Origin: Pseudomonas vranovensis DSM 16006 | Lineage (GTDB): Bacteria > Pseudomonadota > Gammaproteobacteria > Pseudomonadales > Pseudomonadaceae | Direction of reading: 5' to 3' | DNA: 64,000 nt | NCBI RefSeq assembly: GCF_000425805.1 | Contig: NZ_AUED01000001.1 | Location: 434,001 to 498,000, forward strand | Shown: positions 33,741-43,185 of the stretch, in pieces | How the letters are laid out: every line of letters starts with the position of its first letter | Numbering within the stretch: the stretch's first letter is position 1 | Translations under genes and position numbers: made by a program | The notes under the pieces: generated by a model | The model's input: the letters and a program-made list of their open reading frames with translations, nothing else | Told to the model about the DNA's origin: nothing | Databases searched by the model: none

Positions 33741-34034
33741 ATGAGATATCGCGGCGATGTATTCTGGGCCTGGGCAGACCCCACCCTTCACCATCGTTAT
33801 CACGATGAAATCCTTGATGACGGCAGCATGATTGATGTTCAAACCCGCCTTTCCCGCACAGGGGAAACTCAGCTTTTTATTGGGGTATATGCCAAAAGTG
33901 GAGACCGCATTGTGGAAGAGGCTTACCCATCCCGACCTCATGAAACGATGACTCGCGCGTTGGCCTGGGGCACTGGCCGGGCACTGGTATTTGCTGCTGG
34001 TCACGAGTCGGCGAAACCACGTCAAGTGGCGTAA
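33741..34034 (+). CDS. Hypothetical protein (97 aa)
   Basis: Unrecognised. Starts MRYRGDVFWAWADPTLHHRY at an ATG with AGAGGAGA seven bases upstream; the longer frame from 33651 has no such site. No signal peptide or membrane segment. A hairpin terminator follows directly. Confidence 0.65.
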   Translation: MRYRGDVFWAWADPTLHHRYHDEILDDGSMIDVQTRLSRTGETQLFIGVYAKSGDRIVEEAYPSRPHETMTRALAWGTGRALVFAAGHESAKPRQVA

Positions 34035-34040
34035 TGATGA

Positions 34041-34070
34041 AGGCCGAAGCTCAGAGGCTTCGGCCTCTTT
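34041..34070 (+). terminator. Terminator after the 97-aa gene
   Basis: AGGCCGAAGC-tcaga-GGCTTCGGCCT followed by CTTTG, seven bases after the stop. Confidence 0.75.
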
Positions 34071-34269
34071 GTGTCTGGTCATTGGAGGTTGTTGATCTGG
34101 AGTCCCAATATATTCATCCGATCAGGTCTGGGCAGAACGCCAGCCCGCTGTCCAGCCCTGAACGCCCTGCATGCGTCGCCCTCCGTGGCCGGATGCACCA
34201 TGGTGGCAATTATGGGTGGGATGGGTTATTACGGGGTGACCGGCATGGGGCCGGGTCTAGGAGGTTGTT

Positions 34270-34470
34270 GTGAGCTTGAATCAAGCGCAAGTGGATGCAG
34301 TTGAACACCTTCTAATGGCTTTCCTGAAGCGGTCCGAGAGCGCCCAGATTGTTGCGAAGGTCTACGAGGACGCCTATTCCTCAATCATGGGCAGCGAGGG
34401 CCCGGCCGCCATGGAGGAGAAGGAGGCTGCACTTGAGCATTTGAACAACCTTCGGTTGCAGCTCAAGTAA
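34270..34470 (+). CDS. Small hypothetical protein (66 aa)
   Basis: Unrecognised, helical and acidic (VEHLLMAFLKRSESAQIVAKVYEDAY...EEKEAALEHLNNLRLQLK). GTG start with TAGGAGG six bases upstream, a near-perfect ribosome site, so translation is likely. Confidence 0.6.
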   Translation: MSLNQAQVDAVEHLLMAFLKRSESAQIVAKVYEDAYSSIMGSEGPAAMEEKEAALEHLNNLRLQLK

Positions 34471-34633
34471 TCAGTTTTCCTGGCAAATCTGCAGCACTTC
34501 GCGTTGTTGAAAATGTTCAAGCTTCCGCGCCACAGCCGGTGAAACCGTGATTTTGTGGCGCGGCGGTTCCAGGTAGGGAAGGACGCGCCTGTCGGTACCC
34601 GCTACTTCGAGACTTCACGCAAGGACTCCGGAC

Positions 34634-34867
34634 ATGGCAGATAAGTATGTTGGAAAGATCATGGGTGTTGGCACGGATAACGTGGAGTACGTGATTAACA
34701 TCTATCAGGACGAGACCGTTGAGCGCTCGCCACACGGTATGGTTCGGCATGAAGGCTTGAAGCATTTCGAGATGCAATTCGGCGGCGACGTGAAAAAAAT
34801 ATCTGAAACTGAGTACGAGATTGTGGCTACCGGAGTGAGGGTAACCGTGCATGACGGTCAAGGCTAA
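34634..34867 (+). CDS. Small hypothetical protein (77 aa)
   Basis: Unrecognised, beta-rich soluble protein (MADKYVGKIMGVGTDNVEYV ... GVRVTVHDGQG). AAGGA lies eight bases before the ATG. Followed by a terminator at 34880-34907. Confidence 0.6.
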   Translation: MADKYVGKIMGVGTDNVEYVINIYQDETVERSPHGMVRHEGLKHFEMQFGGDVKKISETEYEIVATGVRVTVHDGQG

Positions 34868-34879
34868 GAGCGCCGGTCT

Positions 34880-34907
34880 GTCCTGGGGGAATCGCCCCGG
34901 ACTTTTT
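34880..34907 (+). terminator. Terminator after the 77-aa gene
   Basis: GTCC-t-GGGG / CCCC-GGAC stem followed by five T. Confidence 0.65.
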
Positions 34908-35024
34908 CGGCAGGGAGGCTGGACTTGACCTTTTGGAGCACTGCAGGACGAGTCCAGAGCTTTCACGATTACTGTGAAACAGCGGGGCGCGCCCGCCCTT
35001 GGGCGGACGCTGGTGCAGCATCAC

Positions 35025-36602
35025 TCACTTCTTCTGTTGATCCATTTTCGCTTCAATTCGTCTATCTACGTCGGCGCGAATCTGGTCGATACTGAAGCTC
35101 GCAGGGCGTTGGCTCGGTGGGTATTCGACAAATGTCTCCAGGAAAGCCGCCGCTTTCTGAGTGCCCTCGAATATCAAGTAGTCATTCTTGGTCAGCCAAT
35201 CATAGTATTGGTCGGATACCACGTCGGCACGCTCATACGGGTCCATGCGCAGGTTGAAGAGCTTGGGTACTCGCAGGCACGTGAAAGGTTCGCTCCATAC
35301 CTTCAAGCCACCGGGTGCCCGCTGTTCGCAATAGACAATCTTCCAATCGTCATAGCGCATGCCTACAAGGTCGCCATCATCGCTGAAGTAGAAGAACTCG
35401 TTACGAGCACTTTTATCAGCCTTACCCGTCAAGTAGTCCAGCTGGTTGAAGCCGTCCAGGTGTACCTTGAAGTTACTCCCTCCGACGTTGGTTCCCTTTA
35501 GGAGGCGATCTTTGATATCGGTATCGCCTGCTGCAGCCAGCAAGGTCGGGAACCAGTCCAGCCCAGAGAACATCTGGGTAGAAACGGTGCCAGGCTTGAT
35601 CTTCCCGGGCCAGCGGACCATTGCTGGAACGCGGTAAGCCCCTTCCCAGTTGGAGTTTTTCTCGTTCCTGAAGGGTGTGGTCGCGGCATCCGGCCAGGAC
35701 CATTGATTAGGGCCGTTGTCAGTGGTGTAGACAACGATGGTGTTGTCGGCGAGCTTGAGGTCATCGATGCTCTTGAGCAACTTGCCGACGTCGCCGTCGT
35801 GTTCAAGCATGCCATCGGCATATTCGTTGCCTGGCATACCGCTCTGGCCCTTCATGGAATCACGTACATGTGTGAAAGCATGCATGCGAGTGGTGTTCAT
35901 CCACACAAAGAATGGTTTGTCAGCCTTGGCCTGTTTCTCAATGAAATTGATGGCGGCCTGAGTGGTCTCGTCATCGATTGTTTCCATGCGTTTGCTGTTC
36001 AGTGCACCGGTGTCTTCGATCTTGCCATCGGCGTAGCTGTGGATCACTCCGCGTGGCGATGCAGCTTTGACAAATGCAGCGTTGTTTTTTGGCCAGTACG
36101 GGCGCTCTGGTTCCTCTTCGGCGTTGAGGTGATACAGGTTGCCGAAGAACTCGTCGAAGCCGTGGTTGGTTGGGAGGTATTCGTCCTTGTCCCCTAAATG
36201 GTTCTTGCCAAACTGACCGGTGGCATAGCCTTGGGCCTTGAGCGCCTGAGCAATCGTTATATCCCTTGCCTGCAGCCCGACCGGCACACCAGGCATACCC
36301 ACTTTGGAGAGGCCAGTGCGCAATGGCGACTGCCCGGTAATAAATGTCGATCGCCCAGCCGTGCAACTGTTCTCCGCGTAGTAGTCGGTGAATTTCATGC
36401 CTTCTTTGGCTAGGCGGTCGATATTCGGGGTCTCATAACCCACCACGCCGTCAGCGTAAGCGCTGATATTGGTCTGGCCGATGTCGTCGCCGAAGATAAC
36501 CAGTATGTTCGGTTTGTCGGCAGCGGCGGCAGTTGCCGATAGCGCCATGAGCGAGGTTGCCATCAAGGCGACTCTGGGTAGCCACTTGCGTACGCGCGTC
36601 AT
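35025..36602 (-). CDS. Periplasmic arylsulfatase A
   Basis: A 525-residue sulfatase with signal peptide (cleavage after about residue 27, ATAAAADKP). Asp39/Asp40 (VIFGDDIG) bind calcium, and the formylglycine site is NSCTAGRSTFITG with Cys80 in a CxAxR form rather than the usual CxPxR. FGKNHLGD and TTDNG are further family motifs. It should release sulfate from sulfate esters in the periplasm. ATG 36602 has AAAGGAGC eight bases upstream; 92 extra upstream codons in the frame are rejected. Paralogue of the gene at 41379. Confidence 0.9.
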   Translation of the reverse strand: MTRVRKWLPRVALMATSLMALSATAAAADKPNILVIFGDDIGQTNISAYADGVVGYETPNIDRLAKEGMKFTDYYAENSCTAGRSTFITGQSPLRTGLSKVGMPGVPVGLQARDITIAQALKAQGYATGQFGKNHLGDKDEYLPTNHGFDEFFGNLYHLNAEEEPERPYWPKNNAAFVKAASPRGVIHSYADGKIEDTGALNSKRMETIDDETTQAAINFIEKQAKADKPFFVWMNTTRMHAFTHVRDSMKGQSGMPGNEYADGMLEHDGDVGKLLKSIDDLKLADNTIVVYTTDNGPNQWSWPDAATTPFRNEKNSNWEGAYRVPAMVRWPGKIKPGTVSTQMFSGLDWFPTLLAAAGDTDIKDRLLKGTNVGGSNFKVHLDGFNQLDYLTGKADKSARNEFFYFSDDGDLVGMRYDDWKIVYCEQRAPGGLKVWSEPFTCLRVPKLFNLRMDPYERADVVSDQYYDWLTKNDYLIFEGTQKAAAFLETFVEYPPSQRPASFSIDQIRADVDRRIEAKMDQQKK

Positions 36603-37119
36603 CTGACTTGCTCCTTTACCAGTGGGTCGCAAAGTGCGAATAGTTGTATTGCATGCGATGCCTGCTTTGAAACATGCCGGGGGCCGTCCCAGACTGTGGA
36701 GGATGGGTGTGGTGGCAACTGACAGAGTTAAAAGTAGTCGTTTCAGGAAAGACGTCCAGACGCGATGCTCACTATTCCAAGCTGCTGGGACATGGCTTGT
36801 CCGTCTGCTGCAGCCGCGCAGCACGGACGCGTTGTTGCTGCGGATTCTCCATCGCCGTAAGGGCGCATCCAGGACCACTGCAACCCCACGTACGGATTAG
36901 CTGTAATTGGCGCGGGGCAACACTACCCACGCTGATGCAGGTTGTTATTCAGATTCAGCGTAGGGAAGATAGCAAACGAGAATAATCTTCATTTGTGGCG
37001 AGCGCTACGCTCTAGGGGCGATGGATTTGTTGAGTGTCAGTCTGGCCTACAACTAAAAAATGGCAGCTTTTATCCGTAGCTATCCATTGATTTACCCGGG
37101 GGCAGACGGAAGGTGTCAC
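36603..37119. other. Intergenic region with Fur-box-like palindrome
   Basis: No convincing gene (an open frame at 36622-36900 lacks a ribosome site). A 25-base Fur-like palindrome lies at 36972-36996. Promoters for the leftward sulfatase and rightward lipoprotein must be here. Confidence 0.45.
36972..36996. promoter_or_regulatory. Fur-box-like site
   Basis: GCAAACGAGAAT-A-ATCTTCATTTGT is an imperfect palindrome matching the Pseudomonas Fur/iron-box pattern GCAAATGAGAATaATTCTCATTTGC at most positions. It lies about 125 bases before the lipoprotein gene and 370 before the sulfatase start. Confidence 0.5.
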
Positions 37120-37494
37120 ATGAAGGGTTCAAGGTCGGCCACCTGTGATTTGACGTTGTCGCTTTTCGTTGCCTGCTTGCTCGCAGGCTGTGCACAAAAC
37201 CCAGATATCCGTGAGGGCGATGATTACACCTCTGGTAGCACGGGGAAGAGTCCACCCGATTATGTTGTATGTGTGCAGGATGAGCTTCAAGGCAGTCCAA
37301 ACTCAAAAACCTACACGGTCAAGGAGAACGACACGCTCAAGCTTTTTGTTGAAAGCACCGACCCCAATAAAGCCACTGGCCTTGTCGAGGTCCACGGCTC
37401 CGGCAGCCAGCATCAATTCTCTGCCTATCAACGAGATGCCTGGTATGACAAGGGAAGATTGCTGGACGCAGCGCTGATGTGCTCACACACGTAG
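37120..37494 (+). CDS. Small lipoprotein, paralogue of the 55020 lipoprotein
   Basis: A 124-residue lipoprotein: signal peptide with lipobox LLAGC. The mature part shares YVVCVQDELQ, LKLFVEST, the LVEVHGSG strand and a final Cys with the lipoprotein at 55020-55370. GGAAGGTG precedes ATG 37120. Function unknown; an outer-membrane location is expected. A Fur-box-like site upstream suggests iron control. Confidence 0.7.
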   Translation: MKGSRSATCDLTLSLFVACLLAGCAQNPDIREGDDYTSGSTGKSPPDYVVCVQDELQGSPNSKTYTVKENDTLKLFVESTDPNKATGLVEVHGSGSQHQFSAYQRDAWYDKGRLLDAALMCSHT

Positions 37495-37503
37495 GTCGTA
37501 CTC

Positions 37504-37528
37504 AAAGCCCAGCGTCGCGCTGGGCTTT
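37504..37528 (+). terminator. Terminator after lipoprotein
   Basis: AAAGCCCAGCG-t-CGCGCTGGGCTTT, symmetric and probably bidirectional between convergent genes. Confidence 0.75.
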
Positions 37529-37546
37529 GTGCATCTGGGCCGTGTC

Positions 37547-38221
37547 CTAGTGTTTGGTTCTGAGTTGTTCGAACGACTTGACCATGTCGATGGCCCAGCC
37601 ATCGAGCACGGCCCTGGCGTCCTTGGCCGTCATGACCTGGTCGGAGTTTTCCAGGTCGGCACCGGCGCCTTTGCGTACGACCTGGGCAACGACTTTGTTG
37701 TTGCTGGCATCGAGAAACTGCGCTTCGGTCGACAGGCTGGTGTCCTGATCGCGAATGCCGGTGGCAGCACTGACGCCCGCGGCGACCAGGGCGATCGGGA
37801 TCACTTCATACGGACGCAGCCCCTTGGTCTTGGCACTCACGGCGGTGATCGCCGGCCGTACGACCAACACGCCTGGTCCCGGGCCTTTGGCTAGCGGAAC
37901 GACCTTGGAAAACTGGGTCTGCAGGGCCTGGTTGTAGTACTGGGTGATGCCTTGCAAGGTGGTGTCCGGGATTTTTTCCGTCGCTTGAGGCTTGGGGTAA
38001 AGTTGGCTTGGCTCGATATAGACGCTGCTGAACTTGTTGGCATCGACTTTTGGGTCGATCCAGCGCATCACTGCCGCGCCCGACGGTGACTTTTCCTCCT
38101 TCAGGGCACTGTAGTCCTTGAGAAAACCGGAATATTGATCGGATTCAACATACTTGCTGGCACAGCCTGAGAGTGCCAGTGAGGTGACGCAGAGCGTGAT
38201 CATCAGGTACTTCGACTTCAT
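37547..38221 (-). CDS. DUF3313 family lipoprotein
   Basis: A 224-residue lipoprotein (lipobox LSGC at residue ~20, then ASKYVESDQYSGFLKDYSAL). It has the DUF3313 pattern: WIDPKVDANKFSSVYIEP, LVVRPAITAV, GLRPYEVIPIALVAAGV, and a C-terminal DGWAIDMVKSFE. Outer-membrane or periplasmic, function unknown. ATG 38221 has AGGAGC six bases upstream; the 63 upstream codons lack a signal peptide and are rejected. Confidence 0.85.
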   Translation of the reverse strand: MKSKYLMITLCVTSLALSGCASKYVESDQYSGFLKDYSALKEEKSPSGAAVMRWIDPKVDANKFSSVYIEPSQLYPKPQATEKIPDTTLQGITQYYNQALQTQFSKVVPLAKGPGPGVLVVRPAITAVSAKTKGLRPYEVIPIALVAAGVSAATGIRDQDTSLSTEAQFLDASNNKVVAQVVRKGAGADLENSDQVMTAKDARAVLDGWAIDMVKSFEQLRTKH

Positions 38222-38530
38222 CGTGTAGCTCCTAGTGGCGAATTGTGCGGTCCCGGCGAGTATCCCGCCGAGACAGTGATTGCAGTGTCCGGGCGTGACA
38301 ATAGTGGACCAGAAGTTGATGACGCTGCGTCGACGCTGGTCAAGGATAGAGCTGCCATTCTCATTGAACGCTCCTGCTAGGGAATGTGCTGTACCGAGCT
38401 TTAGGAACAAACCTAGCTCGTAAGTATCAACTTACAAGTGTTAACGAATGGAAACAGTCTCCGATCAGCCTGGAGGCACAGCGGTGCGTATCCACATGGA
38501 AGTACAGGGCGGGGGCCGTTGAACGGGCAT

Positions 38531-38566
38531 AAAAAAACCGATGCCCGGACCTGGCATCGGTTTTTT
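38531..38566. terminator. Strong bidirectional terminator
   Basis: AAAAAACCGATGCC-cggacct-GGCATCGGTTTTTT downstream of the leftward transporter gene; U-runs on both strands. Confidence 0.85.
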
Positions 38567-38607
38567 GGAAAGCCCTGAAAGGGCTTGACTGCGTTTGTCT
38601 ACGCGCC

Positions 38608-39696
38608 TCAGGACAGGGCGTTCAGTTCGGCGCGTTGCGCCTTGGCAGCGGAGCGGCCGCGAATCCAGCTGAAGCCAATGGCGAGGATCAGTGCAAAACC
38701 GACGTAGCCCAGCAGTGGGTAGACGGTGCCGACCAACTTGCTGAAACCACCCAGGCTCAAGGCCAGGCCCACGCAAACCGTCACTGCGCTGACGAGTTTG
38801 AAACGGCGTGAATCAGGCTTGGCAAAGCGGGCGCTGAAGGCAAAGAACATACCGACCGCAGTGCTGTAGATCATGCAGACCAGCGCGATCGACATGACCA
38901 CCGAAAGGATTGGCGAGATGCGCCCCGACAATGCCAGCGACGGCATCTCGATGCCCTGCAGCTGGTTGATGTTGGCGAACAGGCCGATGTTCAGCAGCAG
39001 GATCAGCGCGCCCAGGCCAAGGCCTCCGAGTATGCCGCCGACGGCTGCGGCCTTGGGCTGCTTGGTCATGCCGCCGATAACGGCCAGCATCGGGAAGCCT
39101 ACGGCGATGTTGAACGATGCGTACAGCAGGGCGCCGACGAACCAGTTGCCGGTGACCGTTTCGTTGTTCTCGCGGGCAACGGCGTCGAGGGTCTCGACCG
39201 AGGCGTTGTAGTTGAAGATCGAGTAGGTGGTGATGATCAGGACCATTGCCAGCAGGAAGGGCATGACTGCGCTGATCAGATTGATGATGCGCTTGACGTT
39301 CAGGCACAGGGTGGCGATCACCAGCACAGTCATCAATACACCGCCGAACAACGGCGGCATGCTGTACTCCTGGGCAAAGATCGAGCCGCTGCCAGCCAGC
39401 ATCACAACGCCGACACCGTAGAGGAAGAACGACAGCACGACGTCGACGACCAAGCCGATTCGAGTACCGAACAAACGGTAAAGGACTTCCTTGTGGGAGT
39501 TCGCTTGCATCTGCGAGCTCATCCGGGCGATCTGCATGCCGAGGAAGGCAAACAGCACACCGCTGACCAGAGTACCGACAATGCCTATCAGTCCATAGCC
39601 GGTGAAAAACTGCAGTACCTCCTGCCCGGAGGCGAAGCCGCCGCCGATCACCACGGACATGTAAGCCAGCGCAATCTGGATGGATTGTTTATTCAT
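38608..39696 (-). CDS. YkvI-type membrane transporter
   Basis: A 362-residue inner-membrane protein with about ten helices. GGGFASGQEVLQFF near residue 20 is characteristic of the YkvI (COG3949) branch of the APC-like fold. Transport substrate unknown. Monocistronic, ending at a strong terminator. The ribosome site is weak, and A-rich codons (AATAAACAA) follow the ATG. Confidence 0.8.
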   Translation of the reverse strand: MNKQSIQIALAYMSVVIGGGFASGQEVLQFFTGYGLIGIVGTLVSGVLFAFLGMQIARMSSQMQANSHKEVLYRLFGTRIGLVVDVVLSFFLYGVGVVMLAGSGSIFAQEYSMPPLFGGVLMTVLVIATLCLNVKRIINLISAVMPFLLAMVLIITTYSIFNYNASVETLDAVARENNETVTGNWFVGALLYASFNIAVGFPMLAVIGGMTKQPKAAAVGGILGGLGLGALILLLNIGLFANINQLQGIEMPSLALSGRISPILSVVMSIALVCMIYSTAVGMFFAFSARFAKPDSRRFKLVSAVTVCVGLALSLGGFSKLVGTVYPLLGYVGFALILAIGFSWIRGRSAAKAQRAELNALS

Positions 39697-40064
39697 TACA
39701 CTTTTCTCGTTCTTAGACTTATTAGTTGCATGGAAACGTGAGGCGATTCCTGTCCTATCATTTCCGCAGAGCGGCTATCCACTTGCCAGCACAACAAGCA
39801 CCCTGGCTCGCTGGAGCGCGCAGGCATGCGGACGCCGCCCTGCAGTATAGGAAGAGTGGGCTAGTTGTTTTGCCTGAATAAGTCGGTGTATCTGGTTGAA
39901 AACGCTGAAAAAAATGTTTCGGCGCCATAAGTTGCGCAAGTCCGGCGAAATTGACCGCAACGTCCTCTGCGCTTTGTCGCATGATGGGCGGGTCTGCACC
40001 ACTCTGCAGCGGGATGAGCAGCCTGCCGGATACGTTGGATAAACGCAGGACAGGGAGGTTTTAC
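39697..40064. other. Divergent intergenic region without recognised elements
   Basis: A 368-base gap between the leftward YkvI-type gene and a rightward membrane-protein gene. No gene, repeat or clear operator was recognised. Confidence 0.35.
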
Positions 40065-40466
40065 ATGCTGGAAAAGTGCCTGGTGACCGTTGGCATTGTT
40101 TTTTACGCCGTCGTTGTACCGATTCTCGAGATCAATGATACCCATGTCTTCAATCAGGCGTGGGCGCCCCATGCGCGTCTGCACGAGACGTGGCAGTTGT
40201 TTACCAATACGGCCATTGGCGCATTCAGCGTGTGGCTTGTGTGGGGCAAGGATGACCTCAGGCTGGCGAGCCTGCTTACCGTGTTCGTCACCGGGGGCTT
40301 CTTGATGGCCTACTGGCTGCGTGACGGCTACGGGGGCTCAATGGCGCTCACGGATGGCTCGGAAAAAATGATTGTGGGGATCAACCTTGGTTTGTTTGCG
40401 TACCTGTTCGCCATTCTCCTGGCGGGGCTCGCGGTGCTGATTCAAAAACGCAGGGGGACCGCATGA
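40065..40466 (+). CDS. Four-helix membrane protein (133 aa)
   Basis: Unrecognised small membrane protein with probable helices at about residues 5-24, 45-60, 67-86 and 105-125. GGGAGG lies seven bases before ATG 40065. The layout resembles DoxX- or YphA-like small proteins, but no motif confirms this. Confidence 0.65.
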   Translation: MLEKCLVTVGIVFYAVVVPILEINDTHVFNQAWAPHARLHETWQLFTNTAIGAFSVWLVWGKDDLRLASLLTVFVTGGFLMAYWLRDGYGGSMALTDGSEKMIVGINLGLFAYLFAILLAGLAVLIQKRRGTA

Positions 40467-40619
40467 GCAGGGCAGGGCTTGCCCACGGAGGCCACGCAAA
40501 GTAAACACAAGCATGCCGAGTGCTTCCCTGCCCACCCACTGGAGGTGGTTGTGCCAACCAGGGAGCGCCCCTCAGCATTAGTGTCGGGATGATTTTCATG
40601 AATCGAACAGGGCTCCACG

Positions 40620-41300
40620 ATGAATCCAGCACCCCTCGACACGTTGGAACGCTTGTTACACCGCCGCCGCAGTTGCCGGGGCTTTTTGCCACAGCCCGTC
40701 GAGCATGAGGTGGCAATGAACATGTTCGCGCTGGCCCAGCGCTCGGCCTCATGGTGCAACACTCAGCCTTGGCAAGTCATCGTTACCCGTGGCGAGGCGA
40801 CGGAGCGGTTTCGGGCTGCCTATGCAGCCGAGTTGCTGTCCGGTTCCGCTCAGCCGGACTTTGATTTTCCGGCTGAATATAACGGGGTTTACCAACAACG
40901 CCGGCGCGAATGTGGGCAGCAGCTCTACGAGAGTATCGGTATTGCACCGGGTGACCGAATGGCGAGTCGGCAGCAGATGCTGCGCAACTTTTCACTCTTC
41001 GGGGCGCCACACGTCGCGATCATTACCACCGAACGAGGGCTCGGCACCTACGGTGCCGTCGATTGTGGTGGTTATGTTGCCAACCTGCTGCTTGCTGCCG
41101 AGGCGCTGGGACTCGGGGCCATCGCTCAGGCCGCATTGGCCAGCCATGCAGCGTTTGTGCGGCGCCACTTTGCAATTGATGAAAGCCGGTTGGTGGTGTG
41201 TGGTGTGTCGTTTGGGCATGCCGATCACGACGCGCCGGCCAATCGCTTTTTCACCTCGCGAGCCGCGACCGAAAGCGCGGTGTCGTGGCACGACGTTTGA
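40620..41300 (+). CDS. Nitroreductase-family flavoprotein
   Basis: A 226-residue FMN-dependent oxidoreductase. HRRRSCRGFLPQPV is the N-terminal FMN-phosphate-binding motif (R-R-S-x-R), SWCNTQPWQVIV binds FMN, and EALGLGAIAQAAL is the C-terminal dinucleotide region. It reduces nitro or enone compounds with NAD(P)H; physiological substrate unknown. A terminator at 41330 separates it from the convergent sulfatase. Confidence 0.9.
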   Translation: MNPAPLDTLERLLHRRRSCRGFLPQPVEHEVAMNMFALAQRSASWCNTQPWQVIVTRGEATERFRAAYAAELLSGSAQPDFDFPAEYNGVYQQRRRECGQQLYESIGIAPGDRMASRQQMLRNFSLFGAPHVAIITTERGLGTYGAVDCGGYVANLLLAAEALGLGAIAQAALASHAAFVRRHFAIDESRLVVCGVSFGHADHDAPANRFFTSRAATESAVSWHDV

Positions 41301-41329
41301 TTCGCAGCGCACTGATCGCAGCGCCAACG

Positions 41330-41356
41330 AAAAAGGGCAGCCAATGGCTGCCCTTG
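41330..41356. terminator. Bidirectional terminator
   Basis: AAAAGGGCAGCC-aat-GGCTGCCCTT between convergent nitroreductase and sulfatase genes. Confidence 0.75.
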
Positions 41357-41378
41357 TGTTTCAGGTCCTCGATTACCT

Positions 41379-42950
41379 CTATTCGCCTGGCTTGGCAGGT
41401 GGCGCGTTCTTCAGGCCCATCAGCGCTTTCTTCACCGCGAGGCTCTGGTAGTTGATATTGCCGACGTTCAGGCTGACGCCTTCCTGAAACGGGTACTGCG
41501 ACAGGCTGGCCAGGAAGGACTTGACCTTGGCCTGTACCGGAACGAACAGCCAGATTTGGTCGGCTGCCCAGCGCTTGGACAGAGGCGATTCCTGGCGAGC
41601 GGTCTGGAACGGGTCGGCCAACAGGTTGGTGAGTATCGGGGCATTGGTCACCTTGCGCGACGCGGTACCGAAATCGCCGTCCATGGTGGCGAAGCTGACC
41701 CGCCATTCCTTCCAGCGGATCGCATCCAGGTCACCACCCATGCTGAAGTACAAGTACTCCTCGCGTGGGCTGCTCTTCTCCTCCCCCTTGAAAAACGGCA
41801 GGAAGTTGTAGCCGTCCAGATGGACACGGTAGTCCTTGCCGTTGAGCTTGCCACCCTTGGCCAGGTCGGTAACCAGCGTCGGGTCTCCGGCGGCGGCAGC
41901 CAGCGTGGGCATCCAGTCGTTGTGGGCAATCAAGTTGTTGTAGTGGCTGCCCGGCTTGATGACCTTGGGCCATTTGACCAACAAAGGCACGCGATGCCCC
42001 CCTTCGTTGGATGTCCCTTTTTCGCCGGCAAAGGGCGAGGTGCCACCGTCGGGCCAGGAGAACTTTTGGGCGCCGTTGTCGGTGGTATAGATGATGATCG
42101 TGTTGTCGGCGATCCCGAGGTCATCGAGCTTTTTCAGCAACTGACCGACATGACCGTCGTGCTCGACCATACCGTCCGGGTACAGGCCAACGCCCGTCTT
42201 GCCTTCGGACTCCTTCTTCAGGTGGGTCCAGATGTGCATGCGAGTGGAGTTGAACCAGACGAAAAAGGGCTTGTCTGCCTTGTGTGCCTTGTCGATGAAG
42301 TTTTCGGTGGCCTGCACCAGTTCATCGTCGATGGTTTCCATGCGCTTGCGGGTCAGGGCACCGGTGTCTTCGATCTTGCCGTCGGCGTAGGAGTGGATCA
42401 CCCCGCGCGGACCGTACTTTTTGCGGAACTCGGGGTCCTTGGGATAGTAGTAGGTTTCCGGCTCTTCCTCGGCATTCATGTGGTAGAGGTTGCCGAAGAA
42501 CTCGTCGAAACCATGGTTGGTTGGCAGATGCCGGTCGCGATCACCCAGGTGATTCTTGCCAAACTGGCCGGTGGTATAGCCTTGCTGTTTCATCACATCA
42601 CCGATCGTCGGTGCCCAGTCCGGAATGCCATGCTCGGAGCCCGGCATTCCGACCGTCAACAGGCCGGTGCGGAAGGGGTGCTGGCCCAGCGCGAAGGCCG
42701 AGCGGCCGGCGGTGCAGGACTGCTCGCCATAGGAGTGGGTGAACAATGCGCCTTCCCGTGCGATGCGGTCGATGTTGGGGGTCTCGTAGCCCATCATCCC
42801 CTGGTTGTAGGCGCTGATATTGAACATGCCGATATCGTCACCAAAGATCACCAGGATGTTCGGTTTGTCGGCGGCGCTTACACCCAGTGACGCGATTAAT
42901 AATGCACCTGCCACGGCAAGTAGGCGTGACCATTTCCCTGTGCGGGTCAT
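41379..42950 (-). CDS. Periplasmic arylsulfatase B
   Basis: A 523-residue sulfatase, paralogue of 35025-36602. Signal peptide ends near residue 27; VIFGDD binds calcium, and the modification site is QSCTAGRSAFALG with Cys79, again CxAxR. The TG after the site is LG here. Shared long segments such as FGKNHLGDRD, HGFDEFFGNLYH and NAEEEPE show a fairly recent duplication. The C-terminus is longer in charged residues and ends NAPPAKPGE. GGAG lies seven bases before the ATG. Confidence 0.9.
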   Translation of the reverse strand: MTRTGKWSRLLAVAGALLIASLGVSAADKPNILVIFGDDIGMFNISAYNQGMMGYETPNIDRIAREGALFTHSYGEQSCTAGRSAFALGQHPFRTGLLTVGMPGSEHGIPDWAPTIGDVMKQQGYTTGQFGKNHLGDRDRHLPTNHGFDEFFGNLYHMNAEEEPETYYYPKDPEFRKKYGPRGVIHSYADGKIEDTGALTRKRMETIDDELVQATENFIDKAHKADKPFFVWFNSTRMHIWTHLKKESEGKTGVGLYPDGMVEHDGHVGQLLKKLDDLGIADNTIIIYTTDNGAQKFSWPDGGTSPFAGEKGTSNEGGHRVPLLVKWPKVIKPGSHYNNLIAHNDWMPTLAAAAGDPTLVTDLAKGGKLNGKDYRVHLDGYNFLPFFKGEEKSSPREEYLYFSMGGDLDAIRWKEWRVSFATMDGDFGTASRKVTNAPILTNLLADPFQTARQESPLSKRWAADQIWLFVPVQAKVKSFLASLSQYPFQEGVSLNVGNINYQSLAVKKALMGLKNAPPAKPGE

Positions 42951-43185
42951 GTCCTGTCTCCATTGTTATTGTTGATTTTGACTTCGATACTAGAGAGACA
43001 GGTGGTGAAACCGCGACAGCAGAAGGGAGGATATTGAGGGGGAAATCCGGGTAGTTCGAACAAACTAGCCAGGGGAGTATTCAGCAGGAAATGCAGTCCT
43101 GCTCGTAGCCGCTGCCGCCAGGCTGCGATCGAACGCGAAGCGGTCGTGGAGGCTCAAGCGGCAGCGACCGAGTCAAGGTGTTCGC

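Noticed and set aside
36622..36900. Open frame of 92 codons between sulfatase and lipoprotein
   Set aside because: No ribosome site, unusual composition and overlap with the promoter region of the sulfatase.
41556..42890. Long open frame (444 codons) antisense to the second sulfatase
   Set aside because: It is a mirror of the sulfatase codons in GC-rich DNA, with no start signal or domain.
43090..43170. Insertion sequence end near 43100 because of inverted GCCGCTGCCGC-type repeats
   Set aside because: Matches the common intergenic repeats of Pseudomonas; no transposase or target duplication.
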